DNA of 25,511 nucleotides, from NCBI GenBank assembly GCA_023818865.1, contig JAMWDF010000009.1, forward strand, positions 1 to 25,511, in the 5' to 3' direction. The notes under the pieces are model-generated. The model saw only the letters and a program-made list of their open reading frames with translations, was not told the DNA's origin and made no database searches. Numbering within the stretch: position 1 is the first letter of the stretch; each line of letters begins with the position of its first letter. A program made the position numbers and the translations under genes. Source of the stretch: Candidatus Omnitrophota bacterium (lineage in GTDB: Bacteria > Ratteibacteria > UBA8468 > B48-G9 > DSTR01). This document shows, piece by piece, positions 14,356 to 22,028 of the stretch.

Positions 14356-15453
14356 ATGGCGGATTTGTCATCCTTGGCTCGTCCCAGTCACAAATATATT
14401 CAGGTCTATGTCCCAGGCAAGCCAATTGAAGAAGTTTTTAGAAGATATGGTTTACGCTCAGTAATCAAACTGGCTTCTAACGAAAATCCGCTCGGGCCTT
14501 CCCCCAGAGTCATCAAAGCACTGCGGGAAAATCTCAAAAGCATTTCCCGTTATCCAGAAGGGTCAGCCTACTATTTGAAAAAAGAACTCGCCAGACACCT
14601 AAGGCTAAAACTAGAAGAATTAATCATTACCAGTGGCTCTAGTGAAGCCATCTCGCTTTGCCTGCAAGTTTTTGTCAACCCTGGAGAAGAGGTGGTTTTC
14701 CCCCGACCTTCTTTTCTGATCTATCCGATTCTTTGCCATATGATCGGTGCCATCCCGGTAGAAGTGCCGCTAAACAACGATTTCTCCTATGAGCCTGATC
14801 GCTTCCTGGAACGGATTACAGAAAGGACTAAAGTGCTTATCTTGTGCAACCCTAACAATCCTACCGGAACCATCCTTACCCGCAAACAAATAGAATATTT
14901 GTGGAAGCACTTACCTCAGCGAGTGGTAGTAATTTCAGATGAAGCATACGCTGAGTATGTGGAAAGTAAAGATTATGGTTCGGCCTTAGACTTCTTCCGA
15001 AACCACCATATTCTCATTGCCCGAACCTTCTCAAAGATTTACGCCCTGGCTGGGTTGCGAATCGGCTACGGCATTGCTTCTGCCGAAATGGTCAATCTCC
15101 TGGAAAGAATTAGACCGCCTTTCAATACCACAGGCCTGGCCCAGTTAGCTGCGCGCGTTGCCTTAGGAGACAAACAACACGTCCGGCGAAGTAAACAATT
15201 GAACACTCGGGGAAAAAGATATCTCTTCAGGGAATTGAGCCGATTGGGTATCTCTTGCCTCCCGACTGAAGCAAATTTCATTCTTTGCGATTTCAAGAGA
15301 CCAACTAGGGAATTAGTTAAGAAATTAGAAAGGAGGGGAATGCTTATTAGACCCAGACCAGCCTCAGGTTTGGGCGAAAATTTTGCCAGAATAACTATTG
15401 GCACCATGGCCGAGAATAAAGCCTTAGTTAATATGCTGAAGCAACTTCTATGA
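14356..15453 (+). CDS. hisC: Histidinol-phosphate aminotransferase
   Basis: A PLP enzyme that converts imidazole-acetol phosphate and glutamate to histidinol phosphate in histidine synthesis; members can also act on aromatic amino acid precursors. 365 aa, full length. Family blocks: LASNENPLGPSP (39-50), SGSSEAI (93-99), NPNNPTGT (165-172), SDEAYAEY (194-201, Asp195 to the pyridine N) and RTFSKIYALAGLRIGY (223-238) with the PLP lysine at 227. R-rich C-terminal blocks (GMLIRPRP, FARITIGT) bind substrate phosphate. No other his gene is nearby, so its role could also be aromatic amino acid transamination. GGAG precedes the ATG. It overlaps cdaA by 4 nt (ATGA). Confidence 0.95.
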   Translation: MADLSSLARPSHKYIQVYVPGKPIEEVFRRYGLRSVIKLASNENPLGPSPRVIKALRENLKSISRYPEGSAYYLKKELARHLRLKLEELIITSGSSEAISLCLQVFVNPGEEVVFPRPSFLIYPILCHMIGAIPVEVPLNNDFSYEPDRFLERITERTKVLILCNPNNPTGTILTRKQIEYLWKHLPQRVVVISDEAYAEYVESKDYGSALDFFRNHHILIARTFSKIYALAGLRIGYGIASAEMVNLLERIRPPFNTTGLAQLAARVALGDKQHVRRSKQLNTRGKRYLFRELSRLGISCLPTEANFILCDFKRPTRELVKKLERRGMLIRPRPASGLGENFARITIGTMAENKALVNMLKQLL

Positions 15454-16208
15454 AAATTATTTCCTCTCTCACCCTAACTGACATTTGTGACATTGCTATT
15501 GTCTCCATCTTAATTTATTACCTGATCGTTTTCATCCGGGAGACAAAAGCAGTCCAGTTGCTGAAAGGTATTCTCGTCCTTTTTCTAATCACGTTTTTGG
15601 CTCACAGCCTCCGGCTGGCCACCCTCAACTGGCTGTTGGAAAAAATATTTGCCATTGGGATAGTGGCGCTGGTTGTTATTTTTCAACCTGAACTTCGTAA
15701 CGTCCTCAGAAAACTGGGCACAGGCCGGATTCTTCCATTTTCTCCCCTTCATCCACCTCAAGCAACCGAAATCCTGGAAGCAGTGAGGGCTCTGGCCGAA
15801 CATCGTATCGGCAGCATCATTATCCTAGAAAGAGCTACCAGACTGGGGACATATATAGAAACAGGTTGTTCCTTAGACAGTATTATTGACCGGAGAATTT
15901 TGTTGACCATATTTAACCCTGCTAGCCCCCTTCATGATGGAGCTGTAATCATTCAGGATAATCGTCTGGCTGCTGCCGGCTGCATCCTACCCTTAGATAG
16001 CCGGCCTAAGCAGGAATTTTGGGGCACCAGACATCTTTCGGCTCTGAAGCTAAGTGAAGAAACCGACGCGCTGGCAATTGTCACTTCCGAAGAAACAGGC
16101 AGAATTTCCCTGGCCGCTGACGGACGAATTTACGAAAACTTGTCACTTTCTGAATTACGACTTAAAATAGAGCAAGCCTTTAATCGCCAAAGACAAAGCA
16201 ATGAGTAA
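15450..16208 (+). CDS. cdaA: Membrane diadenylate cyclase (CdaA type)
   Basis: Makes c-di-AMP from two ATP. 252 aa, with three N-terminal membrane segments at about 12-29, 37-52 and 64-79, then FQPELRNVLRKLG and a DisA_N catalytic domain from about 100. The DGA motif is at 163-165 (SPLHDGAVII). The usual RHR motif reads RHL (194-196, WGTRHLSALKLSEETDA), a change in a nucleotide-contacting motif. The following VTSEETGRISLAADG is normal. Overlaps with hisC (4 nt) and cdaR (8 nt) suggest translational coupling. In Firmicutes cdaA-cdaR is followed by glmM; here pdxJ follows instead. Confidence 0.93.
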   Translation: MKIISSLTLTDICDIAIVSILIYYLIVFIRETKAVQLLKGILVLFLITFLAHSLRLATLNWLLEKIFAIGIVALVVIFQPELRNVLRKLGTGRILPFSPLHPPQATEILEAVRALAEHRIGSIIILERATRLGTYIETGCSLDSIIDRRILLTIFNPASPLHDGAVIIQDNRLAAAGCILPLDSRPKQEFWGTRHLSALKLSEETDALAIVTSEETGRISLAADGRIYENLSLSELRLKIEQAFNRQRQSNE

Positions 16209-16599
16209 GAAAAAATGGCTCTGGGTGATAACCCACCACTGGCGTCTTAAAATCTATGCCTTTCTCATTGGAAGCACTCTCTGGTTTTATGTTCTTAGTT
16301 CCAGTGGTGATAAGGGGCGATTTTTTCAAACAGTTTCCCTGAAAAGTGCCAGAGGAATTCCGGTAAAAGTAGATTCTCAAGCCTCGGATAGGTGGGAAAT
16401 TATTCCCGGATCAGTGGATATCTATTTTGTTTCCCGAACCAAACATTCTTTCTTCTCCGATAAGTTTTTTCGGCCCACTGTCCATCCGCCTGATGAAGAA
16501 ATCGCAGAGTCTCAAGTCCCTGTTTCTGTCTCCGCTGACCCGGCTGTGAGTATAATCAAGGTTGAACCTGAAAAAGTATTAGTCCGAAGGAGGAAGTGA
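16201..16599 (+). CDS. cdaR: YbbR-domain protein (CdaR-like, short)
   Basis: 132 aa. One membrane helix near the N-terminus (KIYAFLIGSTLWFYVLSS, about 18-35), then a single extracytoplasmic YbbR-like domain (SLKSARGIPVKVD ... WEIIPGSVDIYFVSRTK ... VEPEKVLVRRRK). Firmicute CdaR has several YbbR repeats and modulates the diadenylate cyclase CdaA. This one is much shorter, but the 8-nt overlap with cdaA supports the same partnership. The ATG has only a weak Shine-Dalgarno. The symbol rests on context as much as on sequence. Confidence 0.82.
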   Translation: MSKKKWLWVITHHWRLKIYAFLIGSTLWFYVLSSSGDKGRFFQTVSLKSARGIPVKVDSQASDRWEIIPGSVDIYFVSRTKHSFFSDKFFRPTVHPPDEEIAESQVPVSVSADPAVSIIKVEPEKVLVRRRK

Positions 16600-17333
16600 T
16601 GATTAGGTTAGGGGTTAACATTGACCACGTGGCCACACTGCGCCAGGCAAGAAAGGGGAGAACTCCTGACCCGGTGGAGGCGGCTTTAGTTTGTGAAAAG
16701 GCAGGCTGCCATTCTATTGTCTGTCACCTGCGTGAAGACCGAAGGCACATCCAGGACAGAGATGTGTTCCTTTTGAAAGAGATGGTGAAAACAAGACTTA
16801 ACCTTGAGATGGCAGCCAGCGAACCAATCATTAAAATTGCATTGCAAGTGATGCCTCACCAAGTGACCCTGGTTCCGGAAAAGCGAGAGGAACTGACAAC
16901 TGAAGGTGGACTGGATGTGGCCGGCCAATATTCTCGCCTTATCAACGTAGTTAACTCATTTAAAAGTAAGAACATAGATGTAAGCCTGTTTATTGAACCT
17001 GAAGAAAAACAAATCCAGGCAGCTCACCAGCTACAGGTTAACTCAGTGGAATTTCACACTGGTCGGTACGCAGAAGCCGAAGATGATGTAGGAATGGCCT
17101 ATGAATTCAACCGCCTTAGTCAGGCGGCAGAACTAGCTCTGTCAATAGGCCTGAAAGTTTTTGCCGGTCACGGCCTTGACTACCTCAATGTTAGACCTAT
17201 CTGCCGACTACCAGGCATTGAAGAACTAAATATCGGCTATAGCATTATTAGTCGGGCAGTTTTCTCTGGACTGGAACAAGCAGTTAGAGACATGCTAAGT
17301 CTCATCCGCTTATATGAGAAAAAAGATACTTGA
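16599..17333 (+). CDS. pdxJ: Pyridoxine 5'-phosphate synthase
   Basis: Condenses 1-deoxyxylulose 5-phosphate with 3-amino-1-hydroxyacetone phosphate in DXP-dependent vitamin B6 synthesis; cytoplasmic. A GTG at 16596 is possible, but AAGGAGG (16587-16593) spaces better to the ATG at 16599, giving 244 aa, close to E. coli PdxJ. Family blocks: LGVNIDHVATLRQARKG (4-20), DPVEAAL, IVCHLREDRRHI, LEMAAS, QVTLVPEKREELTTEGGLDV, EFHTGRYA and AGHGLDYLNV. Its first base is the last base of the cdaR stop, so translation is coupled. HisC upstream is a PLP enzyme, but a direct link between the two is not needed. Confidence 0.97.
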   Translation: MIRLGVNIDHVATLRQARKGRTPDPVEAALVCEKAGCHSIVCHLREDRRHIQDRDVFLLKEMVKTRLNLEMAASEPIIKIALQVMPHQVTLVPEKREELTTEGGLDVAGQYSRLINVVNSFKSKNIDVSLFIEPEEKQIQAAHQLQVNSVEFHTGRYAEAEDDVGMAYEFNRLSQAAELALSIGLKVFAGHGLDYLNVRPICRLPGIEELNIGYSIISRAVFSGLEQAVRDMLSLIRLYEKKDT

Positions 17334-18009
17334 TGCCTTTCGGGCAACAGTTAAAACCCGCCGGAATACTCAGGACATCTTGGTAGGGGGCTTGTTGTTG
17401 ATTCTTCCTTTGCTGCAGTTCATCGCCATTGGCTTCCTCATGAAAAAACTGGAAAGAATTCTTCGCCTGGACAAGACACCTGTCCAGTGGGAGGAAAATC
17501 TCAGGGAACTCTTTTGCTGTGGGTTGATAGGAGCAGGTATAGCCATTACCTACCTCGCAATCCCTGTTTTATTGATGATTTTAGGCGGGTTCTTTACGAC
17601 GACCCTTTCCGGAGGGAAAATCCTGTCTTTATCTTTCATCCGCGGTCAGGTAATCAACCTCCTGATGATTCTCTTCTTTCTTTTGGCTACCTTTCTGCTT
17701 CCTTTTGCCCTGGCCTCGGCCGTAGAAACAAGAAACCTCAGCCGGGCCTTCAATATACCCCTTATCTTAGACCGCATCTTCCTTGTACCGAAAGATTATC
17801 TTATTATCTATTCCGTCATTCTTACCCTTTATATCGGGTCCTTCGCCATAATCTTCCTTCTCACTAATATCATTGTTGGCCTTCTCCTCTCTGGATTTAT
17901 TCTTTTTTACGCTGGCTATGCTTCCATCCATCTCCTGGGTAAGATTTTTCCCCGTCAATCTGTATCTATCCCAGCACCTAATAACGAGCCTCAGCTATTC
18001 TTTCCGTAA
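17314..18009 (+). CDS. DUF4013 multi-pass membrane protein
   Basis: 231 aa. It begins with a cytoplasmic segment, then the DUF4013-typical DILVGGLLLILPLLQFIAIG (21-40) and a following GFLMKKLERILRLDKTPVQW. Hydrophobic segments lie at about 24-43, 68-92, 112-136 and 161-205, the last probably two helices. No catalytic motif is visible and the function of the family is unknown. The ATG at 17314 lies inside pdxJ (20-nt overlap) with no clear Shine-Dalgarno, so it depends on coupling. It is the last gene of the plus-strand run. Confidence 0.82.
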   Translation: MRKKILDAFRATVKTRRNTQDILVGGLLLILPLLQFIAIGFLMKKLERILRLDKTPVQWEENLRELFCCGLIGAGIAITYLAIPVLLMILGGFFTTTLSGGKILSLSFIRGQVINLLMILFFLLATFLLPFALASAVETRNLSRAFNIPLILDRIFLVPKDYLIIYSVILTLYIGSFAIIFLLTNIIVGLLLSGFILFYAGYASIHLLGKIFPRQSVSIPAPNNEPQLFFP

Positions 18010-18242
18010 AAGGGGTCTCAGGTCCACACCACCACTGACCATCCCATAACTTAAAAATTAAACTGTGAATTTCTGCGGCAAGCCATTCTAGAGAAAAGCG
18101 TTAGCAAAATAACGTCGCATAAGAATTATTATGTTACCTGATGGTTTCTTTCCCAAACCGTCTTGAGACACATTTCGGAAGAATGCTGATGTTTAATATT
18201 TTTTGTTAAATAAGCCATACCAAGGCTTTTTATTTCAAATGA
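18010..18242. other. Convergent intergenic region
   Basis: Separates the plus-strand cdaA run from the minus-strand Tat operon. Apart from the terminator-like hairpin at 18212-18235 it holds small hairpins (CGTTA...TAACG near 18099-18114; CATAA...TTATG near 18118-18133). I see no gene or known RNA. Confidence 0.5.
18212..18235 (+). terminator. Probable intrinsic terminator between convergent operons
   Basis: Stem AAGCC (18212-18216) and GGCTT (18224-18228) with a 7-nt loop, running into TTTTTATTT on the plus strand. It lies about 200 nt after the DUF4013 stop but only 14 nt beyond the tatC stop. In the tatC direction the tail is TTATTTAAC, so it could serve both sides. The stem is short. Confidence 0.45.
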
Positions 18243-18968
18243 TTACTGCTTAGAAAATATCTTAGAAAAAATGATTCCAACCTCATAAAGGACAACCAGT
18301 GGTGCCGCTAACATCAACTGCGTCACAACGTCTGTGGTGGGAGTAATGATAGCTGCCAGAACCAGAGCGCCCACTAGAGCTAGCCTCCGGTTTTTGGCCA
18401 GCGTTGCTGGTTGAACGATACCCAAGCCACCCATTGCTCCCAAGACAACCGGCAGATTAAAGACAACCCCAAGACCAAGCGTGATAACTGCTACAAATCC
18501 CAAGTACGACCCAGCAGAAAGAAACGGCATCATTATTCCTCGGCTGAAACCGAGAAGCACCTTAAGGGCAACCGGAACCAAGAGAAAAAAACCAAAAGCC
18601 ATTCCGGCATAAGAGAAAATCACCAGTCCTGGGATTATTAAACGGGAAATTTTCTGTTCCTCTTTGTTAAGACCTGGAGCTACAAAAAGCCAGATTTCTA
18701 CTATTAACAAAGGCAGCGCTACCAGGCATCCAGCGAAGCAGCTCACCCCAAAAGTCACCATAAAAGGCTCTAGGGGACGGGTAAAGACTGGTCTTGGTTG
18801 AAAAGGAACCAGAGGGGCAAATAGAAACTTAAGTATTTTATCCGAATAGAGATAGAAACAGGCCCCAGCCAAAATCCATACAAACAAGACGAACAGAATT
18901 CGGCGACGGAGTTCCTCCAGATGTTCCCAAAAACTTAGGGAATTAACTCTTTCCTTTTTCTCCCTCAT
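18243..18968 (-). CDS. tatC: Twin-arginine translocase subunit TatC
   Basis: The membrane receptor that recognises twin-arginine signal peptides of folded proteins. 241 aa with six predicted helices. Family marks: FWEHLEELRRRI (about 13-24, with the conserved Glu), FVAPGLNKEEQK after the second helix, and AAIITPTTDVVTQLMLAAPLVVLYEVG at the end. The ATG lies inside tatA (26-nt overlap). Last gene of an operon with two Tat-signalled proteins, so it probably serves them first. No tatB is present, as in many minimal TatAC systems. Confidence 0.96.
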   Translation of the reverse strand: MREKKERVNSLSFWEHLEELRRRILFVLFVWILAGACFYLYSDKILKFLFAPLVPFQPRPVFTRPLEPFMVTFGVSCFAGCLVALPLLIVEIWLFVAPGLNKEEQKISRLIIPGLVIFSYAGMAFGFFLLVPVALKVLLGFSRGIMMPFLSAGSYLGFVAVITLGLGVVFNLPVVLGAMGGLGIVQPATLAKNRRLALVGALVLAAIITPTTDVVTQLMLAAPLVVLYEVGIIFSKIFSKQ

Positions 18969-19140
18969 CTTTCTCTTGTTCCGATTCCTCTATCTCTCGT
19001 TTAGCCTCTTGCAGCCCCTTCTTAAATTCTCCGAGGGTTTTCCCGATCGCCCGACCAATCTCCGGAAGCCTTTTCGCGCCAAACAAGATGAGGAGAATGA
19101 TCAATATAAGGATGAGTTCCGGTGCGCCGATGTTAAACAT
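18943..19140 (-). CDS. tatA: Twin-arginine translocase subunit TatA
   Basis: Forms the protein-conducting element of the Tat system. 65 aa: a short extracytoplasmic N-terminus, one helix (PELILILIILLILFG), the conserved FGAKRLPEIGRAIG hinge and amphipathic helix, then a charged acidic/basic tail. AAGGAGGGGGC immediately precedes the ATG, one of the strongest ribosome binding sites in the operon; this suits a subunit needed in many copies. 26 nt after the ferredoxin gene, and overlapping tatC. Confidence 0.95.
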   Translation of the reverse strand: MFNIGAPELILILIILLILFGAKRLPEIGRAIGKTLGEFKKGLQEAKREIEESEQEKDEGEKGKS

Positions 19141-19166
19141 GCCCCCTCCTTATGTAAATTTTTGTC

Positions 19167-19760
19167 TCACCGATACTTATTCTCTTTCGGATAATAACGT
19201 TTTTCCCCTTTTGTTGATACCGTAATTGCCGCCACAGAACCAGTTACCGGACAGTTTTCCTCGCATAGACCACATCCAACACAAAGTGAAGGTTCCACGC
19301 TTGGCCTTCCTTTCTCATCCAGGATGACCGCTCCTACTGGGCAATATTCCAGACAAACCAGGCATTCCTTACCTGATTGCCAGACGAGACATAGAGCAGG
19401 ATTTATTTTGGCCGTGCCCATCTTCACCTGTTCTGTCGGCACCGGACGGATGGCTGCAGAAGGACAAGCTCGACCACAGGCTCCGCACCGGAGGCACCCT
19501 GCTTTTCTAGGAATAATGTAAGGACTCCCCCAGGAATTCAATCCCAGGTCTAAAGGCACTGGCCAAAGACAGTGAGCTGGGCAGGTTTTGAAACAAACTC
19601 CGCATCTGAAGCATAGTTTGTTAAAAAGTGATTCAAATACCGAACCAGGAGGTCTGATTAGCCCTGAGATTTGTCTCTCCCTCAAAAGAAAAGGAAAGAA
19701 AGCCACTAACCCCATACTAACCAATTGGTTAAGAAATTCACGCCGGCTGAGTTTTTCCAC
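19167..19760 (-). CDS. NapG/MauM-like four-cluster ferredoxin with Tat signal
   Basis: A 197-aa iron-sulfur protein. The N-terminal SRREFLNQ (residues 5-12) is a twin-arginine motif followed by a hydrophobic stretch (about 13-26), so it should be exported folded, perhaps staying membrane-anchored because no clear cleavage site is seen. Four Cys sets suit four [4Fe-4S] clusters: C50/53/56/60, C89/92/95/99, C124/133/136/140 (wider spacing) and C160/163/166/170. This is the NapG/MauM layout, proteins that carry electrons to periplasmic reductases. The start is GTG at 19760 after GGGGAGGGG, overlapping the NapH-like gene by 23 nt. No nap reductase is nearby, so the electron acceptor is unknown. 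Confidence 0.93.
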   Translation of the reverse strand: MEKLSRREFLNQLVSMGLVAFFPFLLRERQISGLIRPPGSVFESLFNKLCFRCGVCFKTCPAHCLWPVPLDLGLNSWGSPYIIPRKAGCLRCGACGRACPSAAIRPVPTEQVKMGTAKINPALCLVWQSGKECLVCLEYCPVGAVILDEKGRPSVEPSLCVGCGLCEENCPVTGSVAAITVSTKGEKRYYPKENKYR

Positions 19761-20406
19761 TTCCCCTCCCCTTCTTATTTCTCATCTTTTTGCCAGCCAT
19801 ACCAATCAGCGAGTAGCAAGCACCCAGTGGACAGAAACTATGGCACCACCCTCGGAAGAAGATTAGGCTGAAAATAACCATTAACCCAAGGAAAAATAAC
19901 CATTTACCTTTGAGAATTAGACCGCGGACCATCAAACCAAAAGGGTCAAGAACCCAGGCAAAATTAGGAATCCTTTCGCCCCAAAAGGCAGCCAGACTGG
20001 CAACGATGAAGACCCAGAATAGTCCAAACCGAAGATGGCGAAACCAAGCAGGCAAGCGCCACAGTACCGGCCAGCGCCCTCTACGGAAAACAAGCCACAG
20101 GATATCAACCACTCCGCCAAATGGACAAAACCAGTAACAGAAGAAGTTTCCGGCTAGGAAAATGGCAATAGCTAGCCCAAGAGATAACCACCAGCCGGGA
20201 AGATTTATACCTGTGGCCAGATAACTACTCAGACCCAAAAAAGCATCTGCCCGAAAAAAAATAGCTGCGGATTCCTTTCGGGGTATGGGAAAATTCTTCC
20301 CAAAAAGACTGGCTCCCAAAAAAATTACCATTAGCAGCTGGACGACCCACCGAAAACGGCCCTTCTTTTCCCAGATTCTTCTACCCCAGAACTTAATGTT
20401 ACCCAT
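19738..20406 (-). CDS. NapH-like membrane iron-sulfur protein
   Basis: 222 aa with about four membrane helices. Two C-x3-CP motifs typical of NapH/NosR-type membrane proteins are present: C90-YWF-C94-P-F-G and C188-HSF-C192-P-L-G. Unlike E. coli NapH there is no C-terminal pair of ferredoxin clusters; the protein ends in a short basic tail. It probably passes electrons across or along the membrane to the exported NapG-like protein encoded next to it. Its ATG shares one base with the DUF362 stop (TAATG). Confidence 0.9.
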   Translation of the reverse strand: MGNIKFWGRRIWEKKGRFRWVVQLLMVIFLGASLFGKNFPIPRKESAAIFFRADAFLGLSSYLATGINLPGWWLSLGLAIAIFLAGNFFCYWFCPFGGVVDILWLVFRRGRWPVLWRLPAWFRHLRFGLFWVFIVASLAAFWGERIPNFAWVLDPFGLMVRGLILKGKWLFFLGLMVIFSLIFFRGWCHSFCPLGACYSLIGMAGKKMRNKKGRGSGKTQPA

Positions 20407-21299
20407 TACCCCTTTCTCACCCTCACCTTCGTTAGGTCATTCTGCCCCAGACCCATTTCTGCCGCTATCTGAATATGGCCAACAGTTTCTGGCTTTACGC
20501 CAAGGAGCGTAGCCCCAAAAGCATCCAAAGCCACAAAATCAGTCCCGGCCACGACCGTTTTCAAAATCTTCACCTCTCCTGGCCCCTGGGGCCCTCTAGT
20601 TAAAAGTATTCTGGTCGCATCCAGTACAGTCAAGGCGGGCTTAATGAATGCGGCTATCTCCGCTATACACCGGTTCAAATCTGTCCGGTGGAAGAATCCC
20701 CGATCTTTCACTACCCCCATCAGATTTTTCATGGAAATAGTCACTTTCGCTTGAGAGCCGTGGACTTTTACCACTGGGACATTGATCAGCACGTCAGCCG
20801 AGGCTACCTCCTCCAAAATTTCCGCCTCTTTTAGCACTTGGCTACTTCCCAGGTTAACCTTCTTGAAGGAAACTGGCGGTTTCATCGTACCACCAGCTTC
20901 TTTTACTGCTGCTTCAATCCCGCTGGTCACATAGGTCATATTCCAAGGATTACAAGTATTATCAATAACTATCACCTCTCTGGCGCCTGCCTGAAGACAC
21001 AGCTTCACCAGGGCTTTAACTACTTCAGGATGGGTATTCGCTGCCTGGTCCACAGTCCGGTTCCAGGCTATATTGGGTTTAATCACCACCCTTTGCCCTT
21101 TTTTCACAAATTTGCCCATACCACCCAGCATTTCAATCGCTCGGTAAGCCGCTTTTTCCTCGGAAGCGTCAGTTACTGAAACAATTTCTGTCTTCTCCTC
21201 AGCTTCAGCTAATCCTCGGGAAATCCATTTTAGCCGCCCCACTAGCCCAAATCCAGCCAGTGAAAACACCGCTCGCTTAATAAATTCTCTCCTTCCCAT
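20406..21299 (-). CDS. DUF362-domain protein with Tat signal
   Basis: 297 aa. It starts with GRREFIKR (residues 2-9), a twin-arginine signal, then a hydrophobic stretch (10-20) and an AEAE region near 31-34 where cleavage could occur. The mature part is a DUF362 domain: VVIKPNIAWNR (71-81), NTHPEVVKALVKLC, VLINVPVVKVHG, VTISMKNLMGVVKDRG and DFVALDAFGATLLG. The family is often found beside or fused to ferredoxin domains, but its reaction is not known. Here the ferredoxin partner is the separate NapG-like gene. GGAGGAAAA precedes the ATG. First gene of the Tat operon, about 125 nt behind its promoter. Confidence 0.92.
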   Translation of the reverse strand: MGRREFIKRAVFSLAGFGLVGRLKWISRGLAEAEEKTEIVSVTDASEEKAAYRAIEMLGGMGKFVKKGQRVVIKPNIAWNRTVDQAANTHPEVVKALVKLCLQAGAREVIVIDNTCNPWNMTYVTSGIEAAVKEAGGTMKPPVSFKKVNLGSSQVLKEAEILEEVASADVLINVPVVKVHGSQAKVTISMKNLMGVVKDRGFFHRTDLNRCIAEIAAFIKPALTVLDATRILLTRGPQGPGEVKILKTVVAGTDFVALDAFGATLLGVKPETVGHIQIAAEMGLGQNDLTKVRVRKG

Positions 21300-21405
21300 T
21301 TTTCCTCCATGTTTTTATTTTACTGAATCTTAACTCGCCCCAGTTCACCCATTTTCTTAGGTCATCATTTTTCTTCTCTACCCGGCAAACCTCTTCCTTT
21401 TTTAT

Positions 21406-21430
21406 GAAGTTATACCCTGAAGGCAACTTC
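21406..21430. repeat. Interrupted palindrome at the start site of the Tat operon
   Basis: GAAGTT and AACTTC arms 13 nt apart, with an inner CCT-GA-AGG dyad. The repeat begins immediately after the -10 box of the minus-strand promoter (21431-21458), so it covers the expected start site and first transcribed bases. It is a candidate repressor operator or 5' mRNA hairpin. Confidence 0.4.
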
Positions 21431-21458
21431 ATTATACCTTTATTATCCGGTTTGACAA
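21431..21458 (-). promoter_or_regulatory. Promoter of the DUF362-NapH-NapG-TatAC operon
   Basis: On the minus strand: TTGTCA (21458-21453), a 16-nt spacer, TATAAT (21436-21431). The -10 is perfect and the -35 has one mismatch. The leader to the ATG at 21299 is about 125 nt and holds no gene I can support. Confidence 0.7.
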
Positions 21459-22028
21459 GAATAGCCAAGGGGGAAAACTGTTTCTCCTGAGAATACGGCC
21501 GGCCAACAAAATGCTTTTTTCGCAGCCAGCCCAGTCTTCCTTTGTTAAGATACCAAAGGGAGCGTTTTAAAATGGAGAAATTAGGTTATGTTGGGGAAAG
21601 ACTCGGTTTTTTCCAAAAGCTGCCTTTAAAATAGCGTTTTACTGGTTACCGATGGCTGGTAAAGCAGCCGGGCTTAAAAACAATTGGTATCCGTCGCTTT
21701 CTCTTGAGTTATGGCTTTTGGAAGGTAAGCGATTTAAGCTAGGAGAAATTACCAGGCAGAAACACCTGACCATTTTCCTCTGGTTTATTCTTGAGCAGAA
21801 CGGAGTCGCCCAAAACATAACCTTTCTCCGGAGTTCAACCTTCGGTGCTCTTAGGAACCGGCTTTACCTTTTTCCCAATAAAGCCAATCCTTCTTTCGCC
21901 AAGGGTACAAGTTAACTTTTTGCCACACTCCCAGCCCGGCCAACTTGAGCAAACGGTCAGATACTACCTGTGGCCAAAATAATAACTTCAGAAGTACAGA
22001 CATTCAGAACAGAGGAACTTATTAAGTT
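21459..22028. other. Intergenic region without a recognised gene
   Basis: About 570 nt between the ppdK stop and the Tat-operon promoter. Short open frames exist (for example a 20-codon frame from ATG 21572 and an 87-codon frame from 21652), but none has a clear ribosome site or a family I recognise. A 7-bp inverted repeat GGCTTTA/TAAAGCC lies at 21860-21885. A weak ppdK terminator could be the small ACTTC-A-GAAGT hairpin at 21985-21995, followed on the minus strand by TATTATTTT. I see no known RNA or riboswitch; a decayed gene is possible. Confidence 0.4.

Noticed and set aside
21277..21468. 63-codon minus-strand frame upstream of the DUF362 gene
   Set aside because: It spans the promoter and would start upstream of the transcription start; no ribosome site or recognisable family.
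21652..21915. 87-codon plus-strand frame in the ppdK/DUF362 gap
   Set aside because: No Shine-Dalgarno, no promoter, no similarity that I recognise.
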